Source: Clostridia bacterium
GTDB lineage: Bacteria > Bacillota > Clostridia > Christensenellales > Aristaeellaceae
Reading direction: 5' to 3'
Assembly (NCBI GenBank): GCA_017469025.1
Contig: JAFUHD010000067.1
Span: forward strand, 1 to 49,294
Length of the DNA stretch: 49,294 bases
The number at the start of each line of letters is the position of its first letter. Within the stretch, counting starts at the first letter, position 1. Position numbers and translations under genes: made by a program. Shown piece by piece: positions 7,398-16,450 of this stretch. The notes beneath the pieces are model-generated. The model searched no databases. It worked only from the letters and a program-made list of their open reading frames with translations, and was not told where the DNA came from.

Positions 7398-7584
7398 ACC
7401 TTTTCACCCTGAAAGGCAGGTTCTGTACAAACCTTTGCGGAATCTGCCGCTTAAGCAGCTGCACCGAATCTGCAGTCAGTGTTTCAAAAAGTTGTCATTG
7501 AAGAGATGGTCCGGCACAGCACCGGTTTATCAACAAACAGCACATCATTGATCTTGGATGCACCATAAAAGAGGAGGAAACATC

Positions 7585-8718
7585 ATGATTTACAGGAATT
7601 TTCAGGACATTCAGCTTTCCGCACTGGGATTTGGTGCCATGCGTCTGCCGGTCATCGATGGGGATGACAGCCGTATTGACGAAACTGCTGCTTTGCAGAT
7701 GGTGGACACCGCTATGCAGAGTGGGATTAATTACTATGATACTGCCTGGGGGTATCACGGTGAACAGTCTGAAATCGTCATGGGCAGGGCACTTGGGCGT
7801 TATCCGCGGGAAAGTTTCTATCTGGCAACCAAATTTCCCGGCTATGATGCAGCCAACTGGGACAAGGTCGAGGAAATCTTTGAGCAGCAGCTCAAAAAAC
7901 TGAACGTCACCTATTTCGATTTCTATCTGTTCCACAATGTGTGTGAGATGAACATAGATGCTTATCTGGATGACGGAAAATACGGCATTTACAGTTACCT
8001 GATGGAGCAGAAGCGCAATGGCCGCATCAAGCACCTCGGCTTTTCCTGTCATGGTGACATGCCCGTACTCCGCCGCTTCCTGGATGCCTATGGAAAAGAT
8101 ATGGAGTTCTGCCAGCTGCAGCTGAACTATCTTGACTGGTCATTCCAGCATGGACGGGAGAAGGTGGATCTGCTGAACAGCCTGAATATTCCCGTCTGGG
8201 TCATGGAACCTCTGCGCGGCGGCAAGCTGGCCTCTCTGGCACCGGAATATGAAGAACAGCTCAAAGCACTCCGTCCGGATGAGGAAATTCCTGCATGGGC
8301 TTTCCGTTTCCTGCAGAGCATTCCTGGCGTAAAAATGATTCTGTCCGGCATGTCGAATGAAGACCAGCTCCGCAAAAACCTCGTCACTTTTGCAGAGGAA
8401 AAGCCTCTTGGTGATAAGGAAATGGACACATTGCTGAGCATTGCAAAGAAAATGCTCTCCGTCGGTACGGTCCCCTGCACCGCCTGTCATTATTGCGTCA
8501 GCCACTGTCCACAGGAACTGAACATCCCCCATCTCCTGTCCCTGTACAATGAACACGCCTATACAGGTGGCGGATTCATTGCCCCCATGGCGCTCAGTGC
8601 TCTGCCCGCAGACAAACTGCCAACCGCCTGTCTGCAGTGCCGCAGTTGCGAACAGGTCTGTCCGCAGCAGATCCGGATCTCCGAAGTACTGGCGGATTTC
8701 TCTCAGAAACTGGGTTAA
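7585..8718 (+). CDS. Aldo/keto reductase with C-terminal 4Fe-4S domain
   Basis: A 377-residue protein: an aldo/keto reductase barrel (residues 1-290) followed by a ferredoxin-like tail. Catalytic tetrad residues are seen in INYYDTAWGYHGE (Asp, Tyr), LATKFPG (Lys) and FYLFHNVCE (His). The tail has CTACHYCVSHCP and CLQCRSCEQVCP, two 4Fe-4S binding sets. The ATG at 7585 is chosen over an earlier in-frame ATG at 7558 because AGGAGGAAAC precedes it. Such fused reductases are common in anaerobes and probably couple NAD(P)H or ferredoxin electrons to carbonyl reduction. It is followed 23 bases later by a flavodoxin-reductase fusion, suggesting one operon for redox chemistry. Confidence 0.9.
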   Translation: MIYRNFQDIQLSALGFGAMRLPVIDGDDSRIDETAALQMVDTAMQSGINYYDTAWGYHGEQSEIVMGRALGRYPRESFYLATKFPGYDAANWDKVEEIFEQQLKKLNVTYFDFYLFHNVCEMNIDAYLDDGKYGIYSYLMEQKRNGRIKHLGFSCHGDMPVLRRFLDAYGKDMEFCQLQLNYLDWSFQHGREKVDLLNSLNIPVWVMEPLRGGKLASLAPEYEEQLKALRPDEEIPAWAFRFLQSIPGVKMILSGMSNEDQLRKNLVTFAEEKPLGDKEMDTLLSIAKKMLSVGTVPCTACHYCVSHCPQELNIPHLLSLYNEHAYTGGGFIAPMALSALPADKLPTACLQCRSCEQVCPQQIRISEVLADFSQKLG

Positions 8719-8741
8719 TCTACAGAAAGAGAGAACTGCCC

Positions 8742-10145
8742 ATGAAAAGATGGATGCTCTGTATACTGGTCTTTCTGTGCCTGTCCGCTGCGGCTTGTGG
8801 AATTTCCGACTCCGGACAGTATCCACATATACTGGTAGCTTACTTTTCTGCCACCGGTACGACAAAGGGCATCGCGGAAAAGACTGCGGAGCTGCTGGAT
8901 GCCGACCTCTATGAAATCATTCCGGCAGTTCCTTACACATCCGCGAATCTGGCGTATTATACCGGCGGACGCTGTGACAAAGAGCAGGCAGATCCCTCAG
9001 TCCGTCCGGCCATAGCCGGCGAACCGGTTTCAACTTCGTCCTATGACACTGTCGTCATTGGTTACCCTATATGGCACGGACAGGCGCCCCGGATCATCTC
9101 CACTTTTCTTAAAAGCTGTGATCTGGCCGGTAAAACGATCGCATGCTTCTGTACCTCTCACTCCAGCGGGCTGGGCAGCAGCGACAAAGACCTGCATCCA
9201 CTCGCATCTGCCACATGGCTGGACGGCTGCCGTTTCCCGGCAGATGCCTCCCGGGAGGATATCGCTGAATGGCTCAGGCGTATTGGACTCTGTGCAGATC
9301 ACGATGCCATGGAGACGGGCATCTTTGATTTTGAACAGAAGTCCGTTCTGCTGAACTCCGGCTTCACGATGCCCATTTTGGGACTTGGCACTTACGCACT
9401 TGACTACGATACCTGCATAAATTCCGTCATGGCGCTGATTCAAAGCGGAGGCCGCCTGATCGACACCGCCTATATGTACGGGAATGAAGAAGCCGTGGGA
9501 GAAGGCGTACGCCGCGCCATGGCAGAATACGGCGTAACGAGGGATGAAATCTTCGTAACAACCAAAATCTATCCCAGCCAGTTCAGTCATCCAGAGGAAG
9601 CCATTGACATGGCACTGCAAAAGCTTGACATTGGCTACATCGACATGATGCTGCTGCACCATCCGGGCGCACAGGATGTAGAGGCCTACCAGGCTATGGA
9701 GAAATATGTCGCCGAAGGAAAAATCCGGTCACTCGGCCTGTCCAACTGGTATATTGAGGAACTCACAGATTTTCTGCCCAAAGTCTCCATAACGCCTGCT
9801 CTGGTTCAAAATGAAATCCATCCGTTCTATCAGGAACAGGACGTTGTTCCCTTTATTCAGGAAAAAGGCATTGTCGTTCAAAGCTGGTATCCACTGGGCG
9901 GACGCGGCTATACGGCTCAGCTGCTGAATGACAAAACCATCTGCAGCATTGCGGATGCGCACGGTGTATCCTCAGCTCAGGTCATCCTGCGCTGGGACCT
10001 GCAGCGCGGGATCGTGGTTATCCCCGGCTCTTCAAATCCGGAACACATCCGGGAAAACCTGGAATTGTTCAGTTTCGCGCTTACAGATGAAGAAATGAAC
10101 CGCATCACTGCCCTGGACCGGAACGAAACGCATGACTGGTATTAA
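8742..10145 (+). CDS. Lipoprotein-flavodoxin / aldo-keto reductase fusion
   Basis: A 467-residue three-part protein. Residues 1-20 are a signal peptide with a possible lipobox (LSAAAC). Residues about 25-180 are a flavodoxin: HILVAYFSATGTTKGIAEK is the FMN phosphate loop and VVIGYPIWHGQAP the second FMN loop. Residues about 200-467 are a complete aldo/keto reductase with GGRLIDTAYMYGNE (Asp, Tyr), VTTKIYPSQ (Lys), MLLHHPG (His) and IPGSSNPEHIRENLELF for NADPH binding. The ATG at 8742 is preceded by AGAAAGAGAG, 23 bases after the upstream reductase stop. An exported reductase is odd, because NADPH is cytoplasmic, so the signal peptide may only act as an anchor. A strong terminator follows. Confidence 0.85.
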   Translation: MKRWMLCILVFLCLSAAACGISDSGQYPHILVAYFSATGTTKGIAEKTAELLDADLYEIIPAVPYTSANLAYYTGGRCDKEQADPSVRPAIAGEPVSTSSYDTVVIGYPIWHGQAPRIISTFLKSCDLAGKTIACFCTSHSSGLGSSDKDLHPLASATWLDGCRFPADASREDIAEWLRRIGLCADHDAMETGIFDFEQKSVLLNSGFTMPILGLGTYALDYDTCINSVMALIQSGGRLIDTAYMYGNEEAVGEGVRRAMAEYGVTRDEIFVTTKIYPSQFSHPEEAIDMALQKLDIGYIDMMLLHHPGAQDVEAYQAMEKYVAEGKIRSLGLSNWYIEELTDFLPKVSITPALVQNEIHPFYQEQDVVPFIQEKGIVVQSWYPLGGRGYTAQLLNDKTICSIADAHGVSSAQVILRWDLQRGIVVIPGSSNPEHIRENLELFSFALTDEEMNRITALDRNETHDWY

Positions 10146-10150
10146 CCCAC

Positions 10151-10187
10151 AGACAGGGAACCCGAAAGGGTTCCCTGTCTGCTTTTT
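10151..10187 (+). terminator. Terminator of reductase operon
   Basis: A perfect 13-bp stem AGACAGGGAACCC / GGGTTCCCTGTCT with a GAAA tetraloop, followed by GCTTTTT. Confidence 0.95.
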
Positions 10188-10362
10188 CCCGCCGAGACGT
10201 AATTGTCCTCTGCACAGCACAGTCTGTATCTTTCGTCAGAATCATGGTACAGTTTTTGACATTCCAGTCCAGAAAACTGTTCTCCGCCCTGACAGAATCT
10301 ATGGAAAAGTCTGCGAAAGACAGCCCCGGTTTCAATAACTTTAACCGAATTATCCAACTGGC

Positions 10363-10391
10363 TTGCAAATACGGCTTGCTATCCGTATAAT
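10363..10391 (+). promoter_or_regulatory. Promoter of EAL protein gene
   Basis: TTGCAA (10363-10368), 17 bases, TATAAT (10386-10391); a second TATAAT overlaps at 10394-10399. The rest of the gap 10188-10474 shows nothing else. Confidence 0.6.
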
Positions 10392-10474
10392 TTTATAATA
10401 GAGATGCAGAACCAGATTTACACATCAGACAAAAAAAGATGCTTTCTCTTTCTCCATGGATTGTGAGGTTAAAC

Positions 10475-12163
10475 ATGGAAACAGCGGTCTTTTCCAACCC
10501 CCAGATCATAAACTGGCTGTTTGATTCTCTTGAAGCAGTCTCAGATGGCGGATACGTCTATATCTGTGATCTGAAAACAGAGTATTCAAAATGGTCGCAG
10601 GATGCCGTGGATGTTTTCGGGCTTCAGTCGACCAACGTTTACCGGATTGTCGACTACTGGTCCCGGATCGTTCATCCGGATGATTTGAATCTTTTTCTCA
10701 AGACCAACGAACAGATTATTTCCGGGTCAAGTGCCGCTCATGACATGACCTACCGGGTCAGGACAACCGACGGAACCTATGTTATGGTTGCCAGTAAGGG
10801 CTCCGTCCTTCACGATACGGACGGAACCCCGCTCTATTTCTGCGGCACACTCATGAACCACGGCATCCACAGCAATGTGGATGAAGATACTGGTCTGCGT
10901 AACCAGTATGGTTTCTTTGAGGATCTCGACAAGCTTGTACTCGTAAAAAACAGTCTGCGGCTGCTGCTGTTCGGCGTCAGCCATTTCAGCGAAATCAATG
11001 AACTCTATGGCTATATGTTCGGCAACCGCGTTCTGCAGGAAATCGCCAGGATCATGAAAGATGCTGCCGGGACAAGCGGAACAGTTTACCGGATGGAAGG
11101 CGCCAAATTTGCCGTCATAACCCGCCAGGCCAGTACCGAAGCAGTTATATCCAGTTACACCAGACTGATGAACCGCTTTAAGTCCGGTTTACCCGTTGAC
11201 GGGCAGAGAATTCCGCTGACATTCAGTGCCGGCATGCTTCCAATAGATGATACGACACTCCTGAACCGTAAAACCATTTATTCCTGCCTGCATTATGCCT
11301 TTTATCAGTCCAAAGGTCATGCAAACGGTGAGTTGTTTGTATTCAACGAAGACAGTACCTCCAGGAATAACATCCGTCTCAGAAAGCTCAATGCCATTCG
11401 AAACAGCATCAGCGACGGCTGCCGCGGATTCTTCCTGTGCTATCAGCCGATCATGGACTGCCAGAGCGAAACGCTGCACGGTGCGGAAGCACTCATCCGC
11501 TGGCAGAATGACGAATTCGGCATTATTTATCCGGATGAATTCATTGAGGTGATCGAACAGGATGCCCTGTATGATATTCTCGGAGAATGGATCCTGCGTC
11601 AGGCGATGACAGATGGCCTTGATTTTATCCGCCAATACCCGGACTTTATCATGAATGTCAATCTCTCCTATTCACAGATGGAGAAAAAGGGATTCTCAGA
11701 CCATGTTCTGAGTCTCCTGCAGGAACTCGGCTACCGTCCGCAGAACCTGTGCCTTGAGATCACGGAACGCTGCCGTCTGGGCAACATTGCCCTGCTGAAA
11801 AGCATTGTCGAAGTACTCCGCGCCCGCGGCATCCGGTTTGCTCTCGACGACTTCGGCACCGGTTTTTCTTCCCTCGGCATTCTCAAGGAAATTCCAATGG
11901 ATACCGTCAAGATTGACCGCCAGTTTACGAAGGATGTTCTGCTCGACAAGAAGACACGAAAGCTGATCAAGCACACTGCCGCCCTCGCCTCAACCTTCGA
12001 ATCAGACATCTGCGCAGAAGGCATTGAAACCGAAGGCATGCGGGATCTCTTCCAGAAATACAAGATCCGTACCCTCCAGGGATACCTTTATTCAAAGCCG
12101 ATCGACAAAGCTGCATTTACCGAGCGTTTTCTTACCGGAACATCAGCCAGCCCGCAGCCGTAA
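10475..12163 (+). CDS. PAS-degenerate GGDEF-EAL c-di-GMP phosphodiesterase
   Basis: A 562-residue cytoplasmic signalling protein. A PAS-like sensor fold covers residues about 15-130 (RIVHPDDLNLF, GTPLYFCGTLMN). The GGDEF domain follows but its signature is degenerate (RMEGAKFAV), so it is not a cyclase. The EAL domain (from about residue 320) is intact: GAEALIRW, NVNLSYSQ, LCLEITER, LDDFGTG, VKIDRQF, CAEGIE and QGYLYSKP keep all metal and catalytic residues, so it should hydrolyse c-di-GMP. GTGAGG precedes the ATG at 10475; an upstream in-frame ATG at 10439 lacks a ribosome binding site. The HD-GYP protein at 16451-18580 suggests c-di-GMP turnover in this organism. Confidence 0.88.
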   Translation: METAVFSNPQIINWLFDSLEAVSDGGYVYICDLKTEYSKWSQDAVDVFGLQSTNVYRIVDYWSRIVHPDDLNLFLKTNEQIISGSSAAHDMTYRVRTTDGTYVMVASKGSVLHDTDGTPLYFCGTLMNHGIHSNVDEDTGLRNQYGFFEDLDKLVLVKNSLRLLLFGVSHFSEINELYGYMFGNRVLQEIARIMKDAAGTSGTVYRMEGAKFAVITRQASTEAVISSYTRLMNRFKSGLPVDGQRIPLTFSAGMLPIDDTTLLNRKTIYSCLHYAFYQSKGHANGELFVFNEDSTSRNNIRLRKLNAIRNSISDGCRGFFLCYQPIMDCQSETLHGAEALIRWQNDEFGIIYPDEFIEVIEQDALYDILGEWILRQAMTDGLDFIRQYPDFIMNVNLSYSQMEKKGFSDHVLSLLQELGYRPQNLCLEITERCRLGNIALLKSIVEVLRARGIRFALDDFGTGFSSLGILKEIPMDTVKIDRQFTKDVLLDKKTRKLIKHTAALASTFESDICAEGIETEGMRDLFQKYKIRTLQGYLYSKPIDKAAFTERFLTGTSASPQP

Positions 12164-12171
12164 TATATCAT

Positions 12172-12203
12172 CAGCCCCTTCCGCCCACAGGCGGAAGGGG
12201 CTG
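12172..12203. terminator. Convergent hairpin
   Basis: A 14-bp GC-rich stem CAGCCCCTTCCGCC / GGCGGAAGGGGCTG with loop CACA between two convergent genes. T-runs are poor on both sides, so it probably works with Rho or as a transcript end stabiliser in both directions. Confidence 0.7.
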
Positions 12204-12208
12204 ACTGA

Positions 12209-13795
12209 TTATGCCAGAATCCGGCAGGTTGTCAGCCGCTCTGCAAGCGGATCTGAAATGCCGGACTCCGTCCATTTCCGGATATTCACACAATCGGAAC
12301 CGAAGTCAAACGTATAACGGTTATGACTGACCGTTTCAGTCCACAGAACAGACAAGTGCAGTTGATCTCCATCCCACCAGGCCGCGCTTGCGGTTTCGCT
12401 GCAGACTTCACCTGCATCTGAATAATCCAGTCTGCCTGTAATGAAACCACCGCGCATGTCTGCTTCTATGAGATGCTCTTTTCCGTTCTCCAGAAAACGG
12501 ATAGTCAGCCTGTATCCATCCGAAACCAGGTACAGCCGCTCTACGCCCTGCCCGTGTTCCGGCTGAACACCAAGGCCCTGAAGAAGACCAAAGCTGAACG
12601 GTTCCCCGTCGGGGACAAGAGCTACATCCAGCTTCTTAGACGGATCTGATGGCACCCAGCCTGCAGGACGCGGAATGGCCAGTCTGTGCAGGCGTTCCTG
12701 CAGAATCCGGCTTTCATGCGACGGGGGCAGATGGGAAACAGAGGGATCAATAGCGGGAATCAGAATCTCAAAAAGTGCGTCCAGTGTCGACTGCGGTCCA
12801 GGCACCGGATGATCCGGCATGACATCCGGCAGGCCGTGTTCACGGTTCAATGTGTTCTGCATCACCCGCTTGCCGATATATCCTGCCTCCGTGATGGAAA
12901 CAATGAGATCAAGCTTCGGCACAACGACTGCGAACTGTCCAAACGCACCATCTGCCCGGTAAGCTCCCTCCGGCCTGGTCATCCATATCTGATATCCATA
13001 TCCGCAGCAGTTATCATAAAACCAGGGCATCCCGGCATGTGCCGGTGCACAGTCTGCCTGCGGCCTGACCGCATCCTCTGCAAACTTCCTGCTCAGCAGT
13101 CGTACGTTTTCCCATACCCCACCGTGAAGATACAGCCGCATCAGGCGTAGATTATCCTCTGTTGTCGCAAACATACCGTGTCCGCCCAGACATGTACCAT
13201 CCTGATCCTTCCTGCAGAGAATATGCCGCCTGTCAACACCGATGACTGAAAACAGCTTCTGGTCCAGCCAGTCGATCATGCTCATATGCGTCACTTTTTC
13301 CACGATGGCAGACAATATTGCTGTTCCATGGGTATTGTAAAACCAGAATGTTCCGGGTTCATGTTCGAAATTTCTGGCAAAGAAATCCTCTTTCCATCCT
13401 GGTCCGTAATCCATTCTCTCAGTCTCACTGCCGCCTGTCATGGTCAGCAGATCCCGTATCGTAACCGATGCCGCCCGTTCCGAAAGGATTTCAGGCATGT
13501 ATTCCGGCAGAATGTCGCAGACCCTGTCCGTAACACTGAGAAGTCCTGCATATTCCGCAAGACCGATGGCCGTTGCTGTCCACGTCTTGCTGAGGGAATA
13601 CAAAACATGCTGCAGGCCTGGCGCATATGGTGCCCACCATCCTTCAGTACAAATCCTGTCCCCGCGCATGATCATAAGTCCATGCATTTCGGTAAAGCCG
13701 CCATATTCCAGCTGATCCAGAAGGCGCATCACTGCGCTGCTGGGAATCCCTGCCTCCTCCGGCGTACAGCGTGTAAAACTGTTTTTCTCCATCAT
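12209..13795 (-). CDS. Serine hydrolase of the beta-lactamase/transpeptidase fold
   Basis: A 528-residue class C beta-lactamase-family hydrolase. The nucleophile motif S-x-x-K is SLSK in VLYSLSKTWTATAIG (residue about 70), followed by TIRDLLTMTGG and the second motif YNTHGTAIL (Tyr). A C-terminal domain of about 170 residues, similar to those after many beta-lactamase-fold esterases, follows. No signal peptide, so it acts in the cytoplasm. The ATG at 13795 has GGAG at good spacing; an in-frame GTG at 13804 is possible. The usual roles of the family are esterase or D-amino-peptide hydrolysis; antibiotic resistance is unlikely given the missing export signal. Confidence 0.85.
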   Translation of the reverse strand: MMEKNSFTRCTPEEAGIPSSAVMRLLDQLEYGGFTEMHGLMIMRGDRICTEGWWAPYAPGLQHVLYSLSKTWTATAIGLAEYAGLLSVTDRVCDILPEYMPEILSERAASVTIRDLLTMTGGSETERMDYGPGWKEDFFARNFEHEPGTFWFYNTHGTAILSAIVEKVTHMSMIDWLDQKLFSVIGVDRRHILCRKDQDGTCLGGHGMFATTEDNLRLMRLYLHGGVWENVRLLSRKFAEDAVRPQADCAPAHAGMPWFYDNCCGYGYQIWMTRPEGAYRADGAFGQFAVVVPKLDLIVSITEAGYIGKRVMQNTLNREHGLPDVMPDHPVPGPQSTLDALFEILIPAIDPSVSHLPPSHESRILQERLHRLAIPRPAGWVPSDPSKKLDVALVPDGEPFSFGLLQGLGVQPEHGQGVERLYLVSDGYRLTIRFLENGKEHLIEADMRGGFITGRLDYSDAGEVCSETASAAWWDGDQLHLSVLWTETVSHNRYTFDFGSDCVNIRKWTESGISDPLAERLTTCRILA

Positions 13796-14030
13796 TTCAT
13801 CCACTCCATCTCTTAGTGTCTTGATCTCTCGGCTCCAATGAAACTGTGCCAGTCTTTTAATGCCGTCCGTTGCAGTGCATCTGGCACTGTTTCCGTTTTT
13901 GTCCTCTGCATCTTACCATATGGCAGTGCAAAGCATACAGCAGTATTTCCCGGAAAAGCTGCTGCATCTGTCTGAAATCATCGCAGATCAGCTGCTTTAT
14001 CAGAGAATATCCAGTATTTCACGGAATTCT

Positions 14031-14058
14031 TTAACTGTGTCCCGGAACATGGTATAAT
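14031..14058 (+). promoter_or_regulatory. Promoter of DUF5688-like gene
   Basis: TTAACT (14031-14036), 16 bases, TATAAT (14053-14058). An AGAGGAGG ribosome binding site follows before 14094. The remainder of 13796-14030 holds nothing I can support. Confidence 0.6.
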
Positions 14059-14093
14059 TAATCATCCATTTATGAAAAAGAGGAGGCGCACAC

Positions 14094-15086
14094 ATGACCT
14101 ACGATGAGTTTGTCGACCGCATTTCCATCACCCTTTCTGACCTTGGTGTTTCAGATGACGATATGCAGTTTCTTCCGAAAGGTTTCAAACCGGAAAAACA
14201 CATTCAGAAAGTCTTTGTTGATAACTACAACAGGAGCTATTATTCTGACAGTTCGAGTGACACCCTGATTGAAGATGCATTGATTGTCGGTAAGGTCGGC
14301 AGCGATTCTCTCTTCGTCGCACCCATTCCGCTTAAGCTGTATTACGAATATTACAAGGCACACAATTTTGCAGAGTCTTCCTGGGAGATGATCCATGATA
14401 ATCTGAAGCAGACGGTCATGTCTCAATCCAGCTACCTCAGCAGTACATCAAACAGCGGTCCACTGTCCGAGGATATCATCACAAACTATGCATCAGCCCG
14501 AGAAAAAATGGTTTTATATCCTGTAAATGCAGTTGAGAAACGTGAGAGCACACTCCATACAGCATTGTATCGTCAGTACGGCGATTACGCAATTGTTGCC
14601 GGTATTGCTGAGCACACGCCAACAAAAGAAGATCGTCAGCTTCCTGTCATAGAGATTCCCAAAAAAATCCTGCGTTCCTGGAAAGTGAGTGAAAAACAGG
14701 TTTTCGATGATGCCTTTAAAAACATGATGGAAAACTATCCCGCCTATGCCACGCCCATTACAGATCCAGACTCCACATATAATGTACTTGAAGATACTTT
14801 TGAAATGGGCCGTGGACTCATTCTCACAAACAATGCGCACACATTTTCCTCGGTTTCCATGTTTTATCCGGGTGTTGCGGAAAAACTCTTTGCCGCTGCC
14901 GGAAATGATGCTTTTGCATTTTACCCTATGGATTCCATACATATGCTGGTTTTCCCGTTCACCAAACACATACGCGCCGTACAGAATAAATTCAACAGTT
15001 TACTGGAGCAGTATCCTACCGATGCCGTTACAAACCGGCTCCACTATTTTGACGGTCAGCATTTCCGCATTTCTGGCCAGCCATAA
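14094..15086 (+). CDS. DUF5688-like protein
   Basis: A 330-residue soluble protein resembling the DUF5688 family of Firmicutes. Matching features are the N-terminal YDEFVDRISITLSDL, the middle PIPLKLYYEYYKA, then EKMVLYPVNAVEKRE and EIPKKILRSWKVSEKQVFDDA, which correspond to the family's LLxxxPH, DMAVVYRF and ITxxxLxxWxISxEQLHxxA blocks. The family function is unknown; members often occur near plasmid and mobilome genes. It is monocistronic, with its own promoter and a terminator directly after it. Confidence 0.65.
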   Translation: MTYDEFVDRISITLSDLGVSDDDMQFLPKGFKPEKHIQKVFVDNYNRSYYSDSSSDTLIEDALIVGKVGSDSLFVAPIPLKLYYEYYKAHNFAESSWEMIHDNLKQTVMSQSSYLSSTSNSGPLSEDIITNYASAREKMVLYPVNAVEKRESTLHTALYRQYGDYAIVAGIAEHTPTKEDRQLPVIEIPKKILRSWKVSEKQVFDDAFKNMMENYPAYATPITDPDSTYNVLEDTFEMGRGLILTNNAHTFSSVSMFYPGVAEKLFAAAGNDAFAFYPMDSIHMLVFPFTKHIRAVQNKFNSLLEQYPTDAVTNRLHYFDGQHFRISGQP

Positions 15087-15098
15087 GCAAATTACACC

Positions 15099-15122
15099 AG
15101 CCGGACCACGTCCGGCTTTTTA
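15099..15122 (+). terminator. Terminator of DUF5688-like gene
   Basis: AGCCGGA / TCCGGCT stem with a 5-base loop followed by TTTTTAT. It abuts the stop codon of the convergent AlkD-like gene. Confidence 0.85.
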
Positions 15123-15821
15123 TCATCCTCTCCGGACAGGCCGGCGAAGTTTCCGCAGCTCGTTTTTTTGTTCCTGTGTAATCCTGAAGCTTTCAACAGC
15201 CTTCTGAATCGTCTTGTTATGAACCCATTGACTGAGCAGATGATCCTGAAGGTACGGCAGCACGGCATCATACTGTTTTGCCAGTGCCGTAGCAAAATAC
15301 CACGCAATCATCATGTTAACATAGTATTCATCCGATCTGACACTGGCAACCATTGCAGGACAGATGTCATCAAAGTCCTCATCCAGAAAATGATGCATCA
15401 GCTGTCCAATGGCAAACCGTACCGTATACGGCCGGTCTGAATGGATCCAATTCCGGATTTCCGCCATAAGCGTCTGTTTGTGCTTCTTAAAGACCTTGGG
15501 AATCATCTGATCGCATGTCGCCCAGTTGTCTACATACGGCAGAAAACGCTGCACCTCGGCCATGCACCGCTCATAATCCCGAATTTCAGAGACAGCCAGC
15601 GCATGTACCTGATTTTCATCAAAGGTCTTGTGCGGCAGGTCATGCAGAAACGCATCTGCATCCAGCCTCCGGATGAGTTCTCTGGCAATTCTCCGCACTT
15701 CCGGTGTCCTGACACCAATGAATGAATCTGGTTCAAGATTCGGAATCAGCTTGAACTGTCCCTGACGGTATTCCTCATCTTTAACTTCAAACAGCTGATT
15801 CCTGATTTCATCTGTGATCAT
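15123..15821 (-). CDS. AlkD-like DNA alkylation repair protein
   Basis: A 232-residue all-helical HEAT-like repeat protein of the AlkC/AlkD DNA glycosylase superfamily (DNA_alkylation). Landmarks are FIGVRTPEVRRIARELIR, FDENQVHALAVSEI, YVDNWATCDQMIPK and WIHSDRPYTVRFAIGQLMHHFLD, the last holding the conserved Trp/Asp/Arg surface that AlkD uses to grip alkylated DNA. The ATG at 15821 follows GTGAGG at good spacing; a TTG at 15836 is a weaker choice. It should excise alkylated bases such as 3-methyladenine and 7-methylguanine. Monocistronic on the minus strand. Confidence 0.88.
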   Translation of the reverse strand: MITDEIRNQLFEVKDEEYRQGQFKLIPNLEPDSFIGVRTPEVRRIARELIRRLDADAFLHDLPHKTFDENQVHALAVSEIRDYERCMAEVQRFLPYVDNWATCDQMIPKVFKKHKQTLMAEIRNWIHSDRPYTVRFAIGQLMHHFLDEDFDDICPAMVASVRSDEYYVNMMIAWYFATALAKQYDAVLPYLQDHLLSQWVHNKTIQKAVESFRITQEQKNELRKLRRPVRRG

Positions 15822-16254
15822 ATCAACCTCACGCAAAAAAAGCCTTCATCCCCATGTTCAGACAAAATGCCATTTTTGACAAACCGATGCAAAGCACAAG
15901 TCTGTCCGTTTTCTTTGGTATCTTAACACAGTCCGGTACTTTGAATATAGAGCAATTCATAAAAAACCTATTTATGCAAAAGGACACCAGTTCTTCTTCC
16001 ACAGCCCGCTGCCGTTGCTCCGACAGTCCTTTTTTGTAGTAATCTGCCTTCCTGCTGCAAAAGTGGAAAATTTCTTCACAGGCGTCCATAAGTCTGTCTT
16101 TTCGCTGTATCGGAACCCTTGGTTAAATTTTCATGACCACCAGTTTTATTTAACTTTTCCATATCGTTACTGGATTTCTATGTTGTTCTGGGCTGCTTAT
16201 TCTTGTTGCATGTGTCTTTATTCATCCATACAGGCTGACTTTCCGAGATCCCTC
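15822..16254. other. Intergenic region
   Basis: AT-rich DNA between AlkD-like and HD-GYP genes. Short frames on both strands have no ribosome binding sites or family resemblance. I see no supported gene. Confidence 0.5.
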
Positions 16255-16275
16255 GAGGTCACAATTTGTGACCTC
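16255..16275. promoter_or_regulatory. Perfect 21-base inverted repeat
   Basis: GAGGTCACAA-T-TTGTGACCTC, a perfect 10-bp-arm palindrome. On the plus strand it is followed by A8, on the minus strand it is preceded by T8, so it is not a terminator in either direction. It looks like a dimeric repressor or activator site, but there is no obvious promoter beside it. Confidence 0.55.
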
Positions 16276-16313
16276 AAAAAAAATCGAGCTGTCAAAACGA
16301 TTCACTTATATGT

Positions 16314-16341
16314 AAAAAAAGGATAGCAGTGGCTGCTATCC
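16314..16341 (-). terminator. Terminator of HD-GYP gene
   Basis: Minus-strand stem GGATAGCAG / CTGCTATCC with a 3-base loop, followed by T7. It lies about 110 bases after the HD-GYP stop. Confidence 0.9.
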
Positions 16342-16450
16342 TTCACAGGAAATAAAAAGTCACATGACCGGGATAATGAAACCGGTTCCAATAAAAGTCC
16401 ATGTTCATCGGCCTGGCATCCATATGCGTTGCCTATTACAGTACCGACGC

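Noticed and set aside
7493..7504. TGTCATTGAAGAG upstream of the aldo/keto reductase, similar to the element's 3' end
   Set aside because: No TAATGACA partner or core sequence lies at the expected distance; probably chance.
12209..13795. Antibiotic-resistance beta-lactamase
   Set aside because: The fold and SxxK motif fit, but there is no export signal and the long C-terminal domain points to a cytoplasmic esterase or peptidase.
15829..16089. An 86-codon minus-strand frame upstream of the AlkD-like gene
   Set aside because: No ribosome binding site and no family resemblance; it overlaps the likely promoter region of the AlkD-like gene.
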